DNA from: Micromonospora sp. H61
GTDB taxonomy: Bacteria > Actinomycetota > Actinomycetes > Mycobacteriales > Micromonosporaceae
Direction of reading: 5' to 3'
Assembly (NCBI RefSeq): GCF_018070325.1
Contig: NZ_JAGPXY010000001.1
Coordinates: 310,001-374,000, forward strand
Length of the DNA: 64,000 nt
Numbering within the stretch: position 1 is the stretch's first letter; every line of letters starts with the position of its first letter. Below the pieces are notes generated by a model. The model searched no databases. It was not told the origin of the DNA and saw nothing but the letters and a program-made list of their open reading frames with translations. A program made the position numbers and the translations under genes. Shown here piece by piece: positions 46,633 to 54,977 of the stretch.

Positions 46633-49600
46633 TCATCTGGCCCGTCGCGCGATCCGGACGATGGCCGGCGGAGCCGGGTCGGCGGCACCTTCCGCGTCGA
46701 TCCAGGCGGCGAGCTCGGCAACGGTACGCAGCTGAAAGATCTTGCTCACCGGTAGCCAGACCCCGCTGCCGGCCTGCACGTCGTTGACCACCCGGGCGGC
46801 GAGGAGGGAGTGACCACCCAGGCAGAAGAAGTCGTCGTCCGAGCCGACCGATCCCACGCCGAGCAGCCGCGCCCAGATGTCGGCGACGAGCCGCTCGGTC
46901 GCTGTTCGCGGCGGCGACGTGGCCGCGCGTTCGGTGGTCCACTCGGGAGACGGCAGGGCTGCGACGTCGACCTTCCCGTTGCGGGTCAGCGGCATCGTCG
47001 CCAACCGGACCACCCGCTCCGGGAGCATGTAGGCGGGCAGGTTTCTGGCGAGCAGTTCCCGCAGCGCGGTCTCGTCGAGCCGGTCGCCCGTCGGCACGAC
47101 GTACGACACGAGCCGTTCCTGGCCCTCCGGGTCCCGCCGCAGCATCACCTTGCACTCGCCGACGTGGCCGGTGGCCCGCGTCCTGGCCTCGATCTCCCCC
47201 AGTTCCACGCGATAACCACGGATCTTCACCTGGTCGTCGCGACGGCCCAGGTAGTGCAGCGTGCCGTCGGGCGTCAGGCAGGCCAGGTCGCCGGTGCGGT
47301 ACATCCGACCGGGCTGGCCGGTGCAGTCGGCCAGGAAGCGCTGGGCGGTCAGTTCGGGACGGTTGACGTATCCGGCGGCGAGCGCCGGGCCGGCGATGTG
47401 GAGCTCACCGGGCATCCCGATCGGCGTGGGGTGACCCGAGCGGTCGAGGACGTAGAGGCGGGCACCGTCGATGGGTCGCCCGATGGGCACCGGACCGCTG
47501 TCCGGGGGCGAGGTCACGGTGTGCACGCAGCAACCGACGACGGCCTCGGTGGGCCCGTACTCGTTGATCATGACGGTTTCCGGCGCGGCCCGCAGCCAGG
47601 GCGCCGTCTGCTCGTGGTGCAGGGCCTCCCCACCGACGACCCAGGTCCGAGCGGTCGCCGCGGCACGCGCGACGCCCGGCCAGGTGGAGAGCAGGCCCAG
47701 GTGGGCGGGCGTCACCTTGACGAAGGCGAACCGGTGGTGGCCGGCGAGCAGGTCCGCCAGGCCCTCGGGCGGCGCCACCACGATCGTCCGGCCTGCCGCC
47801 AGCGGACAAAGGAGGCTGGTCAGGCCGAGGTCGAAGGCCAGCGACGAGTGCAGCGGCACGCCGCCGTCGGCCCCGGTGAGGTACCGGTCGACCGCCCACC
47901 ACACGTAGTGGGCCAGTGGGCCGTGCTGGACCCGCACGCCCTTGGGCTCACCGGTCGACCCGGAGGTGTAGATGATGTAGGCGACGTCCTGCGGGTCGGT
48001 CACCACGTCCCCGGTGGTCGGTCCGGTGGTCGTCACCAGGTCGGGTCGGACCACGGGCAGGTCGTCCGCCCACCCGGGCCGGTCACCCGTCACCACCAGC
48101 ACCGCCCCGGCGTCGCGGACGATGAACCGTAGGCGCTCTTCCGGCTGACCCGGGTCCAGGGGAAGGTAGACCGCCCCGGCTCGCCAGACCGCCAGCACAG
48201 TCACCACCGCCGCCATGCTGGGCGCAAGGCTCACGGCCACCACGGACCCGGGCCGGACGCCACGTTCGATCAGGCCCGCTGCCAGGCGGTCGGCACGCTC
48301 GGCCAACTGGCGGTAGGTGATCATACGGTCGCCGTCGCGCACGGCGACGGCATCAGGGGTACGACCGACGGAGGCGGCGAACGCCTCGGGCATCGGGGTC
48401 CGCCAGGTGCCAGCGGCGGGCCGCCCCGCGTGCCTCTCCAGGTCGCGCCGCTCGTGCTCGGGGAGCATGGCCAGCTCCCGGACCGGGGTGTCGGGATCGG
48501 CCGTCGTCAGGGTTTCGAGCAGGGTCAGGAAGTGGTCCAGGATCCGCCGCGCCACGAGGCTGGTGAACCGTCGCCCGTCGTGCCGCAGCACCACCTCGCC
48601 CGCCTCGGGGCGCAGCACGAGCGTCAGGGGGAAGTGCGGGCTCTCCAGCACCTCGCCGGGGGTGGACCGCGCGGTGCCCCACTCGGCCGGGTCCGCCAGC
48701 GGATAGCTCTCGGACACCACTATCGAGTCGAAGACCAGCCGCCCGGTCGGTAGGCCGGCGAACTGCAGCGCCTCCGACAGCGAGGTGTCCTGGTACGCGC
48801 GCAGCTCGGTGAGCCGGTCGTGCACCGCCTGGATGAGAGCCACGGCGGTGGCGTCACCCGGGACGCGGAGCCGCAGCGGCAGGGTGTTGAGGAACGTGCC
48901 CACCATCTGCTGCGCATCGGCCAGCGCGTCCGGTCGACCGGCGAAGACGGTGCCGACGACGACATCGTCCGCGTCGGTGTACCTGGCCACCTGGATGCAC
49001 CAGGCCGCGTGCAGGACGGAGTTCAGGGACACCTGACGCGTGCGGGCGAGTGTCCGCAACGAACCGAGCAGCCGCTCGGGCAGGGCGTGCCGCTCCTCTC
49101 CCCAGCCCTCGTCGGTGCGGCGTTCCAGTTGCCCGATCTCGATCTCACGGGTGTCGAGGTCCCGCAGCTGGTCCTGCCAGAACAGCTCCTCGGACCACCG
49201 GTCCCGGCCGTCGCGCCAGGCGAGCAGGGCGTGCACCGGTGGTCGCGCCCCGGGCATCGGTTGCTGCGGATCGCACAGGTGCGCGTACGTCTGGGCGAGG
49301 TCCCGCCATGCGAGGGCGAGACTGATGCCGTCCAGCAGGAGGTGGTGGTGGGTGAAGAGGATCCGCAGCCGCTCGGGGCCGAGACGGACGACGGTCCACC
49401 GGCACGGCGTCGGCGCGTCCAGGCGCAGGCCACGGCTCCGGTCGGCGCCCAGCAGGTCCCGCCACCGCTGGTCCTGCGGATCCGCACCGTAGGGGGTGAG
49501 GTCCAGTTCGGTGTAGTCGGGGCGTACCCGGCTGGTCACCACCTGGACGGGCTGCTTGATGCCCTGCCACATGAACGCGCTGCGCAGGGCTGGGTGCAGC

Positions 49601-49767
49601 TCGTGCAGGAGTTCGACGGCGCGGCGCAGCAGTCGCAGATCGACCGGTCCGGTCAGGTCGCGGAAGGCCTGCACCAGGTAGTGGTCGGCGTCGGGCTCGC
49701 TCAGACAGTGCACCAACATGCCGTGCTGGGTGCGGGTCAACTCGTTGACGGCCTCAAGCGTGGGCAT
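46633..49767 (-). CDS. NRPS elongation module C-A-T with Asn code
   Basis: 1044 residues. C domain with THHHLLLDGIS near 139, A domain with YTSGSTGEPKG near 600, NEYGPTEAV near 735 and NGKVDVAAL near 927, carrier serine in FFCLGGHSL near 988. Pocket residues read D-L-T-K-V-G-E-V-G, the established Asn code (Asp codes have H where E stands). With 3-methylaspartate and amide-forming genes upstream, 3-methylasparagine is a likely real substrate. ATG follows GGAGGGG and overlaps the end of the Ser-module gene by 14 nt, so the D-Ser module would hand over to this one. Confidence 0.93.
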   Translation of the reverse strand: MPTLEAVNELTRTQHGMLVHCLSEPDADHYLVQAFRDLTGPVDLRLLRRAVELLHELHPALRSAFMWQGIKQPVQVVTSRVRPDYTELDLTPYGADPQDQRWRDLLGADRSRGLRLDAPTPCRWTVVRLGPERLRILFTHHHLLLDGISLALAWRDLAQTYAHLCDPQQPMPGARPPVHALLAWRDGRDRWSEELFWQDQLRDLDTREIEIGQLERRTDEGWGEERHALPERLLGSLRTLARTRQVSLNSVLHAAWCIQVARYTDADDVVVGTVFAGRPDALADAQQMVGTFLNTLPLRLRVPGDATAVALIQAVHDRLTELRAYQDTSLSEALQFAGLPTGRLVFDSIVVSESYPLADPAEWGTARSTPGEVLESPHFPLTLVLRPEAGEVVLRHDGRRFTSLVARRILDHFLTLLETLTTADPDTPVRELAMLPEHERRDLERHAGRPAAGTWRTPMPEAFAASVGRTPDAVAVRDGDRMITYRQLAERADRLAAGLIERGVRPGSVVAVSLAPSMAAVVTVLAVWRAGAVYLPLDPGQPEERLRFIVRDAGAVLVVTGDRPGWADDLPVVRPDLVTTTGPTTGDVVTDPQDVAYIIYTSGSTGEPKGVRVQHGPLAHYVWWAVDRYLTGADGGVPLHSSLAFDLGLTSLLCPLAAGRTIVVAPPEGLADLLAGHHRFAFVKVTPAHLGLLSTWPGVARAAATARTWVVGGEALHHEQTAPWLRAAPETVMINEYGPTEAVVGCCVHTVTSPPDSGPVPIGRPIDGARLYVLDRSGHPTPIGMPGELHIAGPALAAGYVNRPELTAQRFLADCTGQPGRMYRTGDLACLTPDGTLHYLGRRDDQVKIRGYRVELGEIEARTRATGHVGECKVMLRRDPEGQERLVSYVVPTGDRLDETALRELLARNLPAYMLPERVVRLATMPLTRNGKVDVAALPSPEWTTERAATSPPRTATERLVADIWARLLGVGSVGSDDDFFCLGGHSLLAARVVNDVQAGSGVWLPVSKIFQLRTVAELAAWIDAEGAADPAPPAIVRIARRAR

Positions 49768-52700
49768 CGTCGTCCCCTCCGTCGATCCGGGCGATGGCCG
49801 CCGCGATGGTGCTCAGGTCCCCGGCATCGAGCCCGAGGCGACCGGGGTCGACCGCGATGTCCCCGCTGGCCCGCTGGGTCTCGTCCGCCGCGTCGCAGAA
49901 CGCGTGCAGGTGGCGGTTGAACGCGCTGGCGAGGTTCCGCACGGTGACCGGGTCGTCCAGCTCGGGCACGTGCTCCCACTCGGTCCGGAGGCCCTCGGTC
50001 GACACGAGACCGACGACGTCGAGTCGGTGGGAACGCACGTTCCGCTCCGCCGAGTCCAGTGCCACCTGCACGGGCGCGACGCTCAGCGCGGTCCCCCGGT
50101 GGTCGTCGAAACGACCGAGATAGTTGAACTTGACGGTCGGGGTGGGCAGGGCTGCCAGCTCGGCGCGGAGGTCGGGGTCGGCGGCCTGGTACCGCAGCAT
50201 GCCGTACCCGCTGCCCCGGTGTGGGATCCGGCGCAGTCGCGCGCGGACCGCCCGGAGGACCTCCAGTGGACCGGCGTCGGCCGAGGCCTCGAAGTGGACG
50301 GGAAAGATGCTGGTGAACCAGCCGACCGTCCGTGACACGTCGAGGTCGTCGGTCAGGTGGTCGCGGCCGTGGCCCTCGAGATCGATGAACAGGCCCTCCG
50401 TGCCGTGGTTCTCGCGGACGGCCAGCCAGAGGGCGGCGACGAGCACCTCGTCGATCCGTGCGCCCAGGACGCGGGTCGTGTCCCGCAGCAGGTGCTGGGT
50501 GGTGGCCGGGGCGAGGGTGGCGGTGTGTCGTCGGGCCGATCCCGACGTGCCGGTGCCCGGACCCGGCCATTGCGGGCCGACCGGTGGAAAGTACTGGGTG
50601 CTCCAGTAGCGCCGGTCCGCCGCCAGGGCGGGGCCGGCGGTGAGCGGCGTCAACGCTCGCGCCCAGTCGAGGATCGAGTTGGTGCGCGCCGGCAGGTCGG
50701 CCGGGCGTCCCGCACGGGCGGCGCGGTAGGCGGCGTCGAGGTCGTCGGCCAGGATCCGCCAGGAGACCCCGTCCATGACGACGTGGTGCAGGGCGAGGAC
50801 GAGCCGGTCGCCCTCGGAATGGCGCAGCACCGCGGCGCGTACCAGGCGGCCGGCGCCGACGTCGAGCATCCCGCTGGCGGTGGTGATCCAGGCGGTGAGC
50901 TGGGCGTGCCGGTCGGACCCGACCCCGAACTCGACCACGTCGAGCGGCGCGTCGGGCGCGATCGGGCGGATGGTCTGCGTTCCGGTCGCGTCGAGGCGGG
51001 TACGGAGCGCGTCGTGGTGTGCCAGCACCGCGTGCAACGCGGTCCGGGCCGCCGGTACGTCGATCGGGTCCGACGCGTCCAGCACCAACGGCATCGACCA
51101 GTGGTCGGGCACCGCCATGTCGTACTCGAGGAATCTCCGTTGGATCGGGGTCAGCGGCGCCGTCCCGTACGCGGGCTCCTGGTCGACGGCGAGGACCTGG
51201 CGACCCTGGACGATCGGCGCCAGTCGGGCCACGGTCCGCAGGGTGAACAGGTCGTCGGTGGTGAGCCGGAGCCCGGCGTCCCGGGCAAGACTGATCACCC
51301 GCAGCCCGAGCAGCGAGTCACCGCCCAGCTCGAAGAAGTCGTCGTGCACCCCGACGGGGTCAACGTCCAGCACCGTCGCCCACAGGTCGACCAGCGTCTG
51401 TTCCGTCTCGTCGCGGGGCGCGGTCCACGGGGCTTCCGCTGCCAGCGGAGGCCCCGCCGTCCGATGCAGGGCAGGGAGATCCGCCTTGCCGTTGGCGGTG
51501 ACCGGCACCCGGTCGACCAGCCGGATCGACGACGGGATCATGTATTCCGGCAGGTGGACGGCGAGGGCGTCGCGCAGGCCGCCGAGGCTGACCGTGGCAC
51601 CCGGTCGCAGGCGCAGGAAGGCGATCAGCCGGTCGGCCCCGCCGGAGGTCTTCTCGGTGCTGACGATGGCCTCGACGACCTCGGGCACGTCGCACAGCCG
51701 GCTCTCGACCTCGCCGAGCTCGATGCGGAAACCCCGCACCTTGACCTGCCGGTCACGTCGGCCGCAGTACTCCAACTCGCCGTCCGGGTGCCGGCGGACC
51801 AGATCCCCCGTGCGGTAGATCCGGTCCGGTCCGTCGGGGAGCGGACTGGGCAGGAAGACTTCCCGGGTCAACTCGCTGCGGGCGAGGTAACCGGTCGCGA
51901 GGCCCACGCCGCCGAGGTACAACTCCCCGACCTGACCGTCCGGGACCGGGCGCAGATCCTCGTCGAGGACGAGCGCGAACATGTTGTCGATGGGTCGGCC
52001 GATCGGGACGTACCGCCGGCTGTCGTCGCGCTGGCAGGTCCACGCGGTGACGTCGATCGACGCCTCGGTCGGGCCGTACAGGTTGTGCAGCTCGGTGTCG
52101 AGGAGATCGAGACAGCGGTCCTGGGTATGCCGGGGCAGCGCCTCGCCGCTGCAGAAGACGTGGCGAAGCGACCCGCAGCCGCCGACCCCGGGTTCGTCGA
52201 GGAACGGCGTCAGCATGGCGGGCACGAAGTGCACGATGGTGATCGCCTCCCGCCGGATGAGGTCCGACAGGTACCTTGGGTCGTGGTGACCCTCCGGACG
52301 GGCGGAGACGAGGGTCGCGCCGCTCAGCAGCGGCAGGAAGAACTCCCAGACCGAGACGTCGAAGGTGTACGGCGTCTTCTGCAGGATCCGGTCGGTCGCC
52401 CGGATGTCGTACGCCCGGCGCATCCAGAGCAGCCGGTTGACGACACCGGCGTGGCTCAGCACGGCGCCCTTCGGGCGGCCCGTCGAACCGGAGGTGTAGA
52501 TGACGTACGCCGGATCGGTGGGATCGCTGTCGCCGGGGCGGACGAACTCGACCGGCTCGTGCCGCCGGGGCTCGCCATCGAGAGGCACCACGGGCAGCGT
52601 CCCCGCGAAGCGGCGGCCCAAGGGCTCCGGCGCCAGCACCACCGCTGCCCGCGACTCCTCGAGCATGTACCGGGCCCGCTCGTCCGGGCAGTCCACGGCG

Positions 52701-53074
52701 ATGGGCAGGTAGGCCGCCCCACTCTTGAGAATGGCCAGGAGCGCCACGCTGAGCTCGACGGACCGTGGTGCGCAGACGGCGACGATCTGACCGCGCCCGA
52801 CGCCGTACTCGTCCCGGAGCCGCGCGGCCCACGAGTTGGCCCAGGACTCCAGGTGGGCGTAGCTGAGGCTGCGGTCCTCGGACACGACGGCGGTGGCGTC
52901 GGGAGTCGCCAGCGCCTGGCGGCTGATGAGATCGTGCAGCAGGTGGGCGGGCTGGTCCGGCACCGTCGGCCCGGATCCGGCTGCCAACCATCTCGTGAAG
53001 GACCAGTCGCGTGGGGACGGTTCGGCGTCCCGTGCTGCGGCGGCTGGGCTCAGCGTTTCGGCCGGTATCGCCAT
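49754..53074 (-). CDS. NRPS loading module A-T-E with Ser code
   Basis: 1106 residues. A short leader precedes the adenylation domain ([11 protein letters not shown] near 192, NLYGPTEAS near 331, NGKADLPAL near 525). The pocket reads D-V-W-H-F-S-L-I-D, a near-exact Ser code. Carrier serine in FFELGGDSLLGL near 586. The epimerisation domain has LHHVVMDGVS near 760, DLEGHGRD near 897 and NYLGRF near 982. No condensation domain precedes A, so this is an initiation module giving D-Ser. ATG at 53074 is chosen for GGAAGGA 8 nt upstream; the open frame continues further upstream but overlaps the ATP-grasp gene in another phase. Confidence 0.93.
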   Translation of the reverse strand: MAIPAETLSPAAAARDAEPSPRDWSFTRWLAAGSGPTVPDQPAHLLHDLISRQALATPDATAVVSEDRSLSYAHLESWANSWAARLRDEYGVGRGQIVAVCAPRSVELSVALLAILKSGAAYLPIAVDCPDERARYMLEESRAAVVLAPEPLGRRFAGTLPVVPLDGEPRRHEPVEFVRPGDSDPTDPAYVIYTSGSTGRPKGAVLSHAGVVNRLLWMRRAYDIRATDRILQKTPYTFDVSVWEFFLPLLSGATLVSARPEGHHDPRYLSDLIRREAITIVHFVPAMLTPFLDEPGVGGCGSLRHVFCSGEALPRHTQDRCLDLLDTELHNLYGPTEASIDVTAWTCQRDDSRRYVPIGRPIDNMFALVLDEDLRPVPDGQVGELYLGGVGLATGYLARSELTREVFLPSPLPDGPDRIYRTGDLVRRHPDGELEYCGRRDRQVKVRGFRIELGEVESRLCDVPEVVEAIVSTEKTSGGADRLIAFLRLRPGATVSLGGLRDALAVHLPEYMIPSSIRLVDRVPVTANGKADLPALHRTAGPPLAAEAPWTAPRDETEQTLVDLWATVLDVDPVGVHDDFFELGGDSLLGLRVISLARDAGLRLTTDDLFTLRTVARLAPIVQGRQVLAVDQEPAYGTAPLTPIQRRFLEYDMAVPDHWSMPLVLDASDPIDVPAARTALHAVLAHHDALRTRLDATGTQTIRPIAPDAPLDVVEFGVGSDRHAQLTAWITTASGMLDVGAGRLVRAAVLRHSEGDRLVLALHHVVMDGVSWRILADDLDAAYRAARAGRPADLPARTNSILDWARALTPLTAGPALAADRRYWSTQYFPPVGPQWPGPGTGTSGSARRHTATLAPATTQHLLRDTTRVLGARIDEVLVAALWLAVRENHGTEGLFIDLEGHGRDHLTDDLDVSRTVGWFTSIFPVHFEASADAGPLEVLRAVRARLRRIPHRGSGYGMLRYQAADPDLRAELAALPTPTVKFNYLGRFDDHRGTALSVAPVQVALDSAERNVRSHRLDVVGLVSTEGLRTEWEHVPELDDPVTVRNLASAFNRHLHAFCDAADETQRASGDIAVDPGRLGLDAGDLSTIAAAIARIDGGDDDAHA

Positions 53075-53142
53075 CGGTGTCCTTCCATCGACTCGTGGGG
53101 CTGCCCCGCGCCGTGCGGATCGGATCGCCGACGCGGCGTGGC

Positions 53143-54186
53143 CTAGCCCACGCCCTGGTGCATTCGGATCGCCATCGGTCGGCTTTCGCGCCGGCATCCG
53201 GGCCGGGCGTACCGCCCGTCCACCTCCCTGGCCACCGGCCAGGCGCCGATCGCCAGGGTGAGCGCGTCGGCGACGAGGTCCGCGCCGGAGCAGCCGAGGT
53301 GGCGCGTGAGTCGCGCGCCGGGGCACACGTCCACGTCCAGGACCTCGATGCCCTGGGGCGTCAAGGCGAGTTCGGTGTGCGCGACCCGCCACCGCACGCC
53401 CAACACGTCGAGGCACCGGCTGACGAACCGGGTCAGCACGGTCCGCTGGTGCTCCGGGAGCCGGGTGGGACGGGTGACGGTCGCGGCGAGCCGGCTGTCG
53501 ACCCCGAAGGGGGCACCCGTCGCGATGTTGTCCCAGAGGCCGAGGTGGTGGTGCGCCCGGTGCTCGTTGACGGTCAGCACCGAGATGGACGCCACGCACC
53601 CCGCCGCGACCTGCCGACCGAGAGGCGACGGGCGCGTCTCGAGCAGCAGGCCGCTCCATCGGCGTCGACGGGCGATCTCACGCTGGACGTCAGCGGCGTC
53701 GGCGATCAGCGACGCCCTCCCGGCGGCCTGGTGCTGCCGGGAGCGGAGCACGCGGACGCCGCTCGACGCCGCGACGATACGGCGAAGATCGTCCGGTGTG
53801 TCGACCGGTTGGCTCGCGATAGCGCTGAGTCCATGCCGGGCCAGGGTGGTACGGACGGCGAGCCGGTCCCAGCATCCCTCGATGGTCATCCGGGGCGCGC
53901 CGAGCTGCCGCGCGATCCGGTCCGCCTGTTCCAGTCGCGCGTCGTGGAACGTGGTCACGCCGCGCAGGTCCAGTCGGGCCACGATCTGCGGCAGACTGTC
54001 GCTGGTGGCCACCGCGACGGGAAAGCGCGTCGCCGCGGCACGCACGCTGGCGGGATGTTCGCGGGCGTCCCGCGCGTCGATGAGGATGACTGGGCGGCAC
54101 CGGCTTCCGGCGGCCCGTTCGATGTCGCCGAGGCCCGCGGCGCTACGAGGGGCGTGGAGCACACCGACGCGGGGCAGGTCGGTCAT
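53143..54186 (-). CDS. ATP-grasp ligase
   Basis: A 347-residue ATP-grasp fold protein. The N-terminal Rossmann-like part runs to about residue 95 (LHAPRSAAGLGDIER, VILIDARDA). The central ATP-grasp lobe has RVLRSRQHQAAG for the nucleotide-binding strand and the C-terminal metal site HTELALTPQGIEVLDVDVCP, where the usual E-x-N pair reads D-V-D. Such enzymes form amide or peptide bonds through an acyl phosphate. The ATG lies in an ATGA overlap with a 36-codon peptide gene, and the D-Ser NRPS follows 68 nt downstream. Substrates could be an amino acid or dipeptide, or a ribosomal peptide as in pheganomycin ligase PGM1; the latter is inference from the coupled small gene. Confidence 0.85.
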   Translation of the reverse strand: MTDLPRVGVLHAPRSAAGLGDIERAAGSRCRPVILIDARDAREHPASVRAAATRFPVAVATSDSLPQIVARLDLRGVTTFHDARLEQADRIARQLGAPRMTIEGCWDRLAVRTTLARHGLSAIASQPVDTPDDLRRIVAASSGVRVLRSRQHQAAGRASLIADAADVQREIARRRRWSGLLLETRPSPLGRQVAAGCVASISVLTVNEHRAHHHLGLWDNIATGAPFGVDSRLAATVTRPTRLPEHQRTVLTRFVSRCLDVLGVRWRVAHTELALTPQGIEVLDVDVCPGARLTRHLGCSGADLVADALTLAIGAWPVAREVDGRYARPGCRRESRPMAIRMHQGVG

Positions 54187-54293
54187 GCCGCCGCTCCCGG
54201 GTGGGCGGTGTTCGTGGCGGTCCAGGCCGGCGTCGGGTCGCCTGGTCGGTGCGCGTGCAGGAGGCTGAGCGGCCCCCGCTCGTACTCGTTCAT
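54183..54293 (-). CDS. 36-residue peptide gene coupled to the ATP-grasp ligase
   Basis: An ATG with AAGGA about 8 nt upstream opens a 37-codon frame whose TGA overlaps the ligase ATG (ATGA). The peptide begins MNEYERGPLSLLHAHRPGDP, continues with a Thr/Ala-rich part containing one Trp (TPAWTATNTAHP) and ends GAAA. Codon third positions are mostly G/C. It is not a known protein domain. It could be a precursor peptide for the ligase, a leader peptide coupling translation, or chance. The good ribosome site and exact overlap argue against chance. Confidence 0.5.
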   Translation of the reverse strand: MNEYERGPLSLLHAHRPGDPTPAWTATNTAHPGAAA

Positions 54294-54326
54294 GGGAGTC
54301 CTTCGGTCCGATGGCGGATGGGCCGC

Positions 54327-54854
54327 TCAGGTGGCGATCCGTGCGATCCTGGGCCGGGCCAGGGCGAGATAGTCCGCCGTCCGCAGCGCCATCGACAGGT
54401 CGAGCCGCCCGGCGTTGAAGTACAGCTCGTCCTGCAGGACCAGATTTCGGTCGACGATCAGATCGAGTTCCGGGTCGAAGGCGAACGGGATGATGGATCC
54501 GCTGACACTGCCCGCGAGGCGTTCGGCGACGTCCCGCTGGGCGAACAGCGCCTTGGTGCCGCCGGCCAGACACCGGACCGCGTCGAGGTCGACGCGGCGA
54601 TCTCCGGGCACCACGGCGAGGACGTAACGTCGGGACCGCTTGGTCAGGCCGACGCGAATCACGAGGCACTTGGCCGCCTGCGCGAGATCATGTTGACGGA
54701 GGCGACTCACCAGCTCGGTGCATCCTTCGGCCCGGTGACGCATGAGCCGAAAGGGGGTGCCCGTGATCTGCAACCGCTGCATCAGGCGATGATGCGCGGT
54801 CTGCCGGTCACCCGCTGTCGGAGTGTCGATGTCGAGACGGGCCTGCACGTTCAC
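54327..54854 (-). CDS. YbaK/ProX-type aminoacyl-tRNA deacylase
   Basis: A 175-residue protein of the YbaK/EbsC fold: AAKCLVIRVG near residue 62 with the conserved Lys, VLAVVPGDRRVDLDAVR near 76, and SVSGSIIPFAFDPELDLIVD near 115. Family members hydrolyse mischarged tRNA, for example Ala or Cys on tRNA-Pro. GTG start at 54854 with GGAAGGAG nearby. In a pathway making 3-methylaspartate or its amide, it may clear tRNA charged with the unusual amino acid; that link is inference. Confidence 0.85.
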   Translation of the reverse strand: MNVQARLDIDTPTAGDRQTAHHRLMQRLQITGTPFRLMRHRAEGCTELVSRLRQHDLAQAAKCLVIRVGLTKRSRRYVLAVVPGDRRVDLDAVRCLAGGTKALFAQRDVAERLAGSVSGSIIPFAFDPELDLIVDRNLVLQDELYFNAGRLDLSMALRTADYLALARPRIARIAT

Positions 54855-54977
54855 GGTGCGGCTCCTTCCGTAAGCCCGGCCGTTGCGCCAACGGTCGACC
54901 GGGGCGCTATCGGGGCGCATTCACGGCGACATCGTGCTGCCGATACCGCACTCGTCGGGCACGCCCGACGCGCCTGG

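Noticed and set aside
53075..53659. N-terminal extension of the Ser-module NRPS up to 53659
   Set aside because: It would overlap most of the 3' half of the ATP-grasp gene in another phase with Arg/Pro-rich nonsense; the ATG at 53074 has a good ribosome site.
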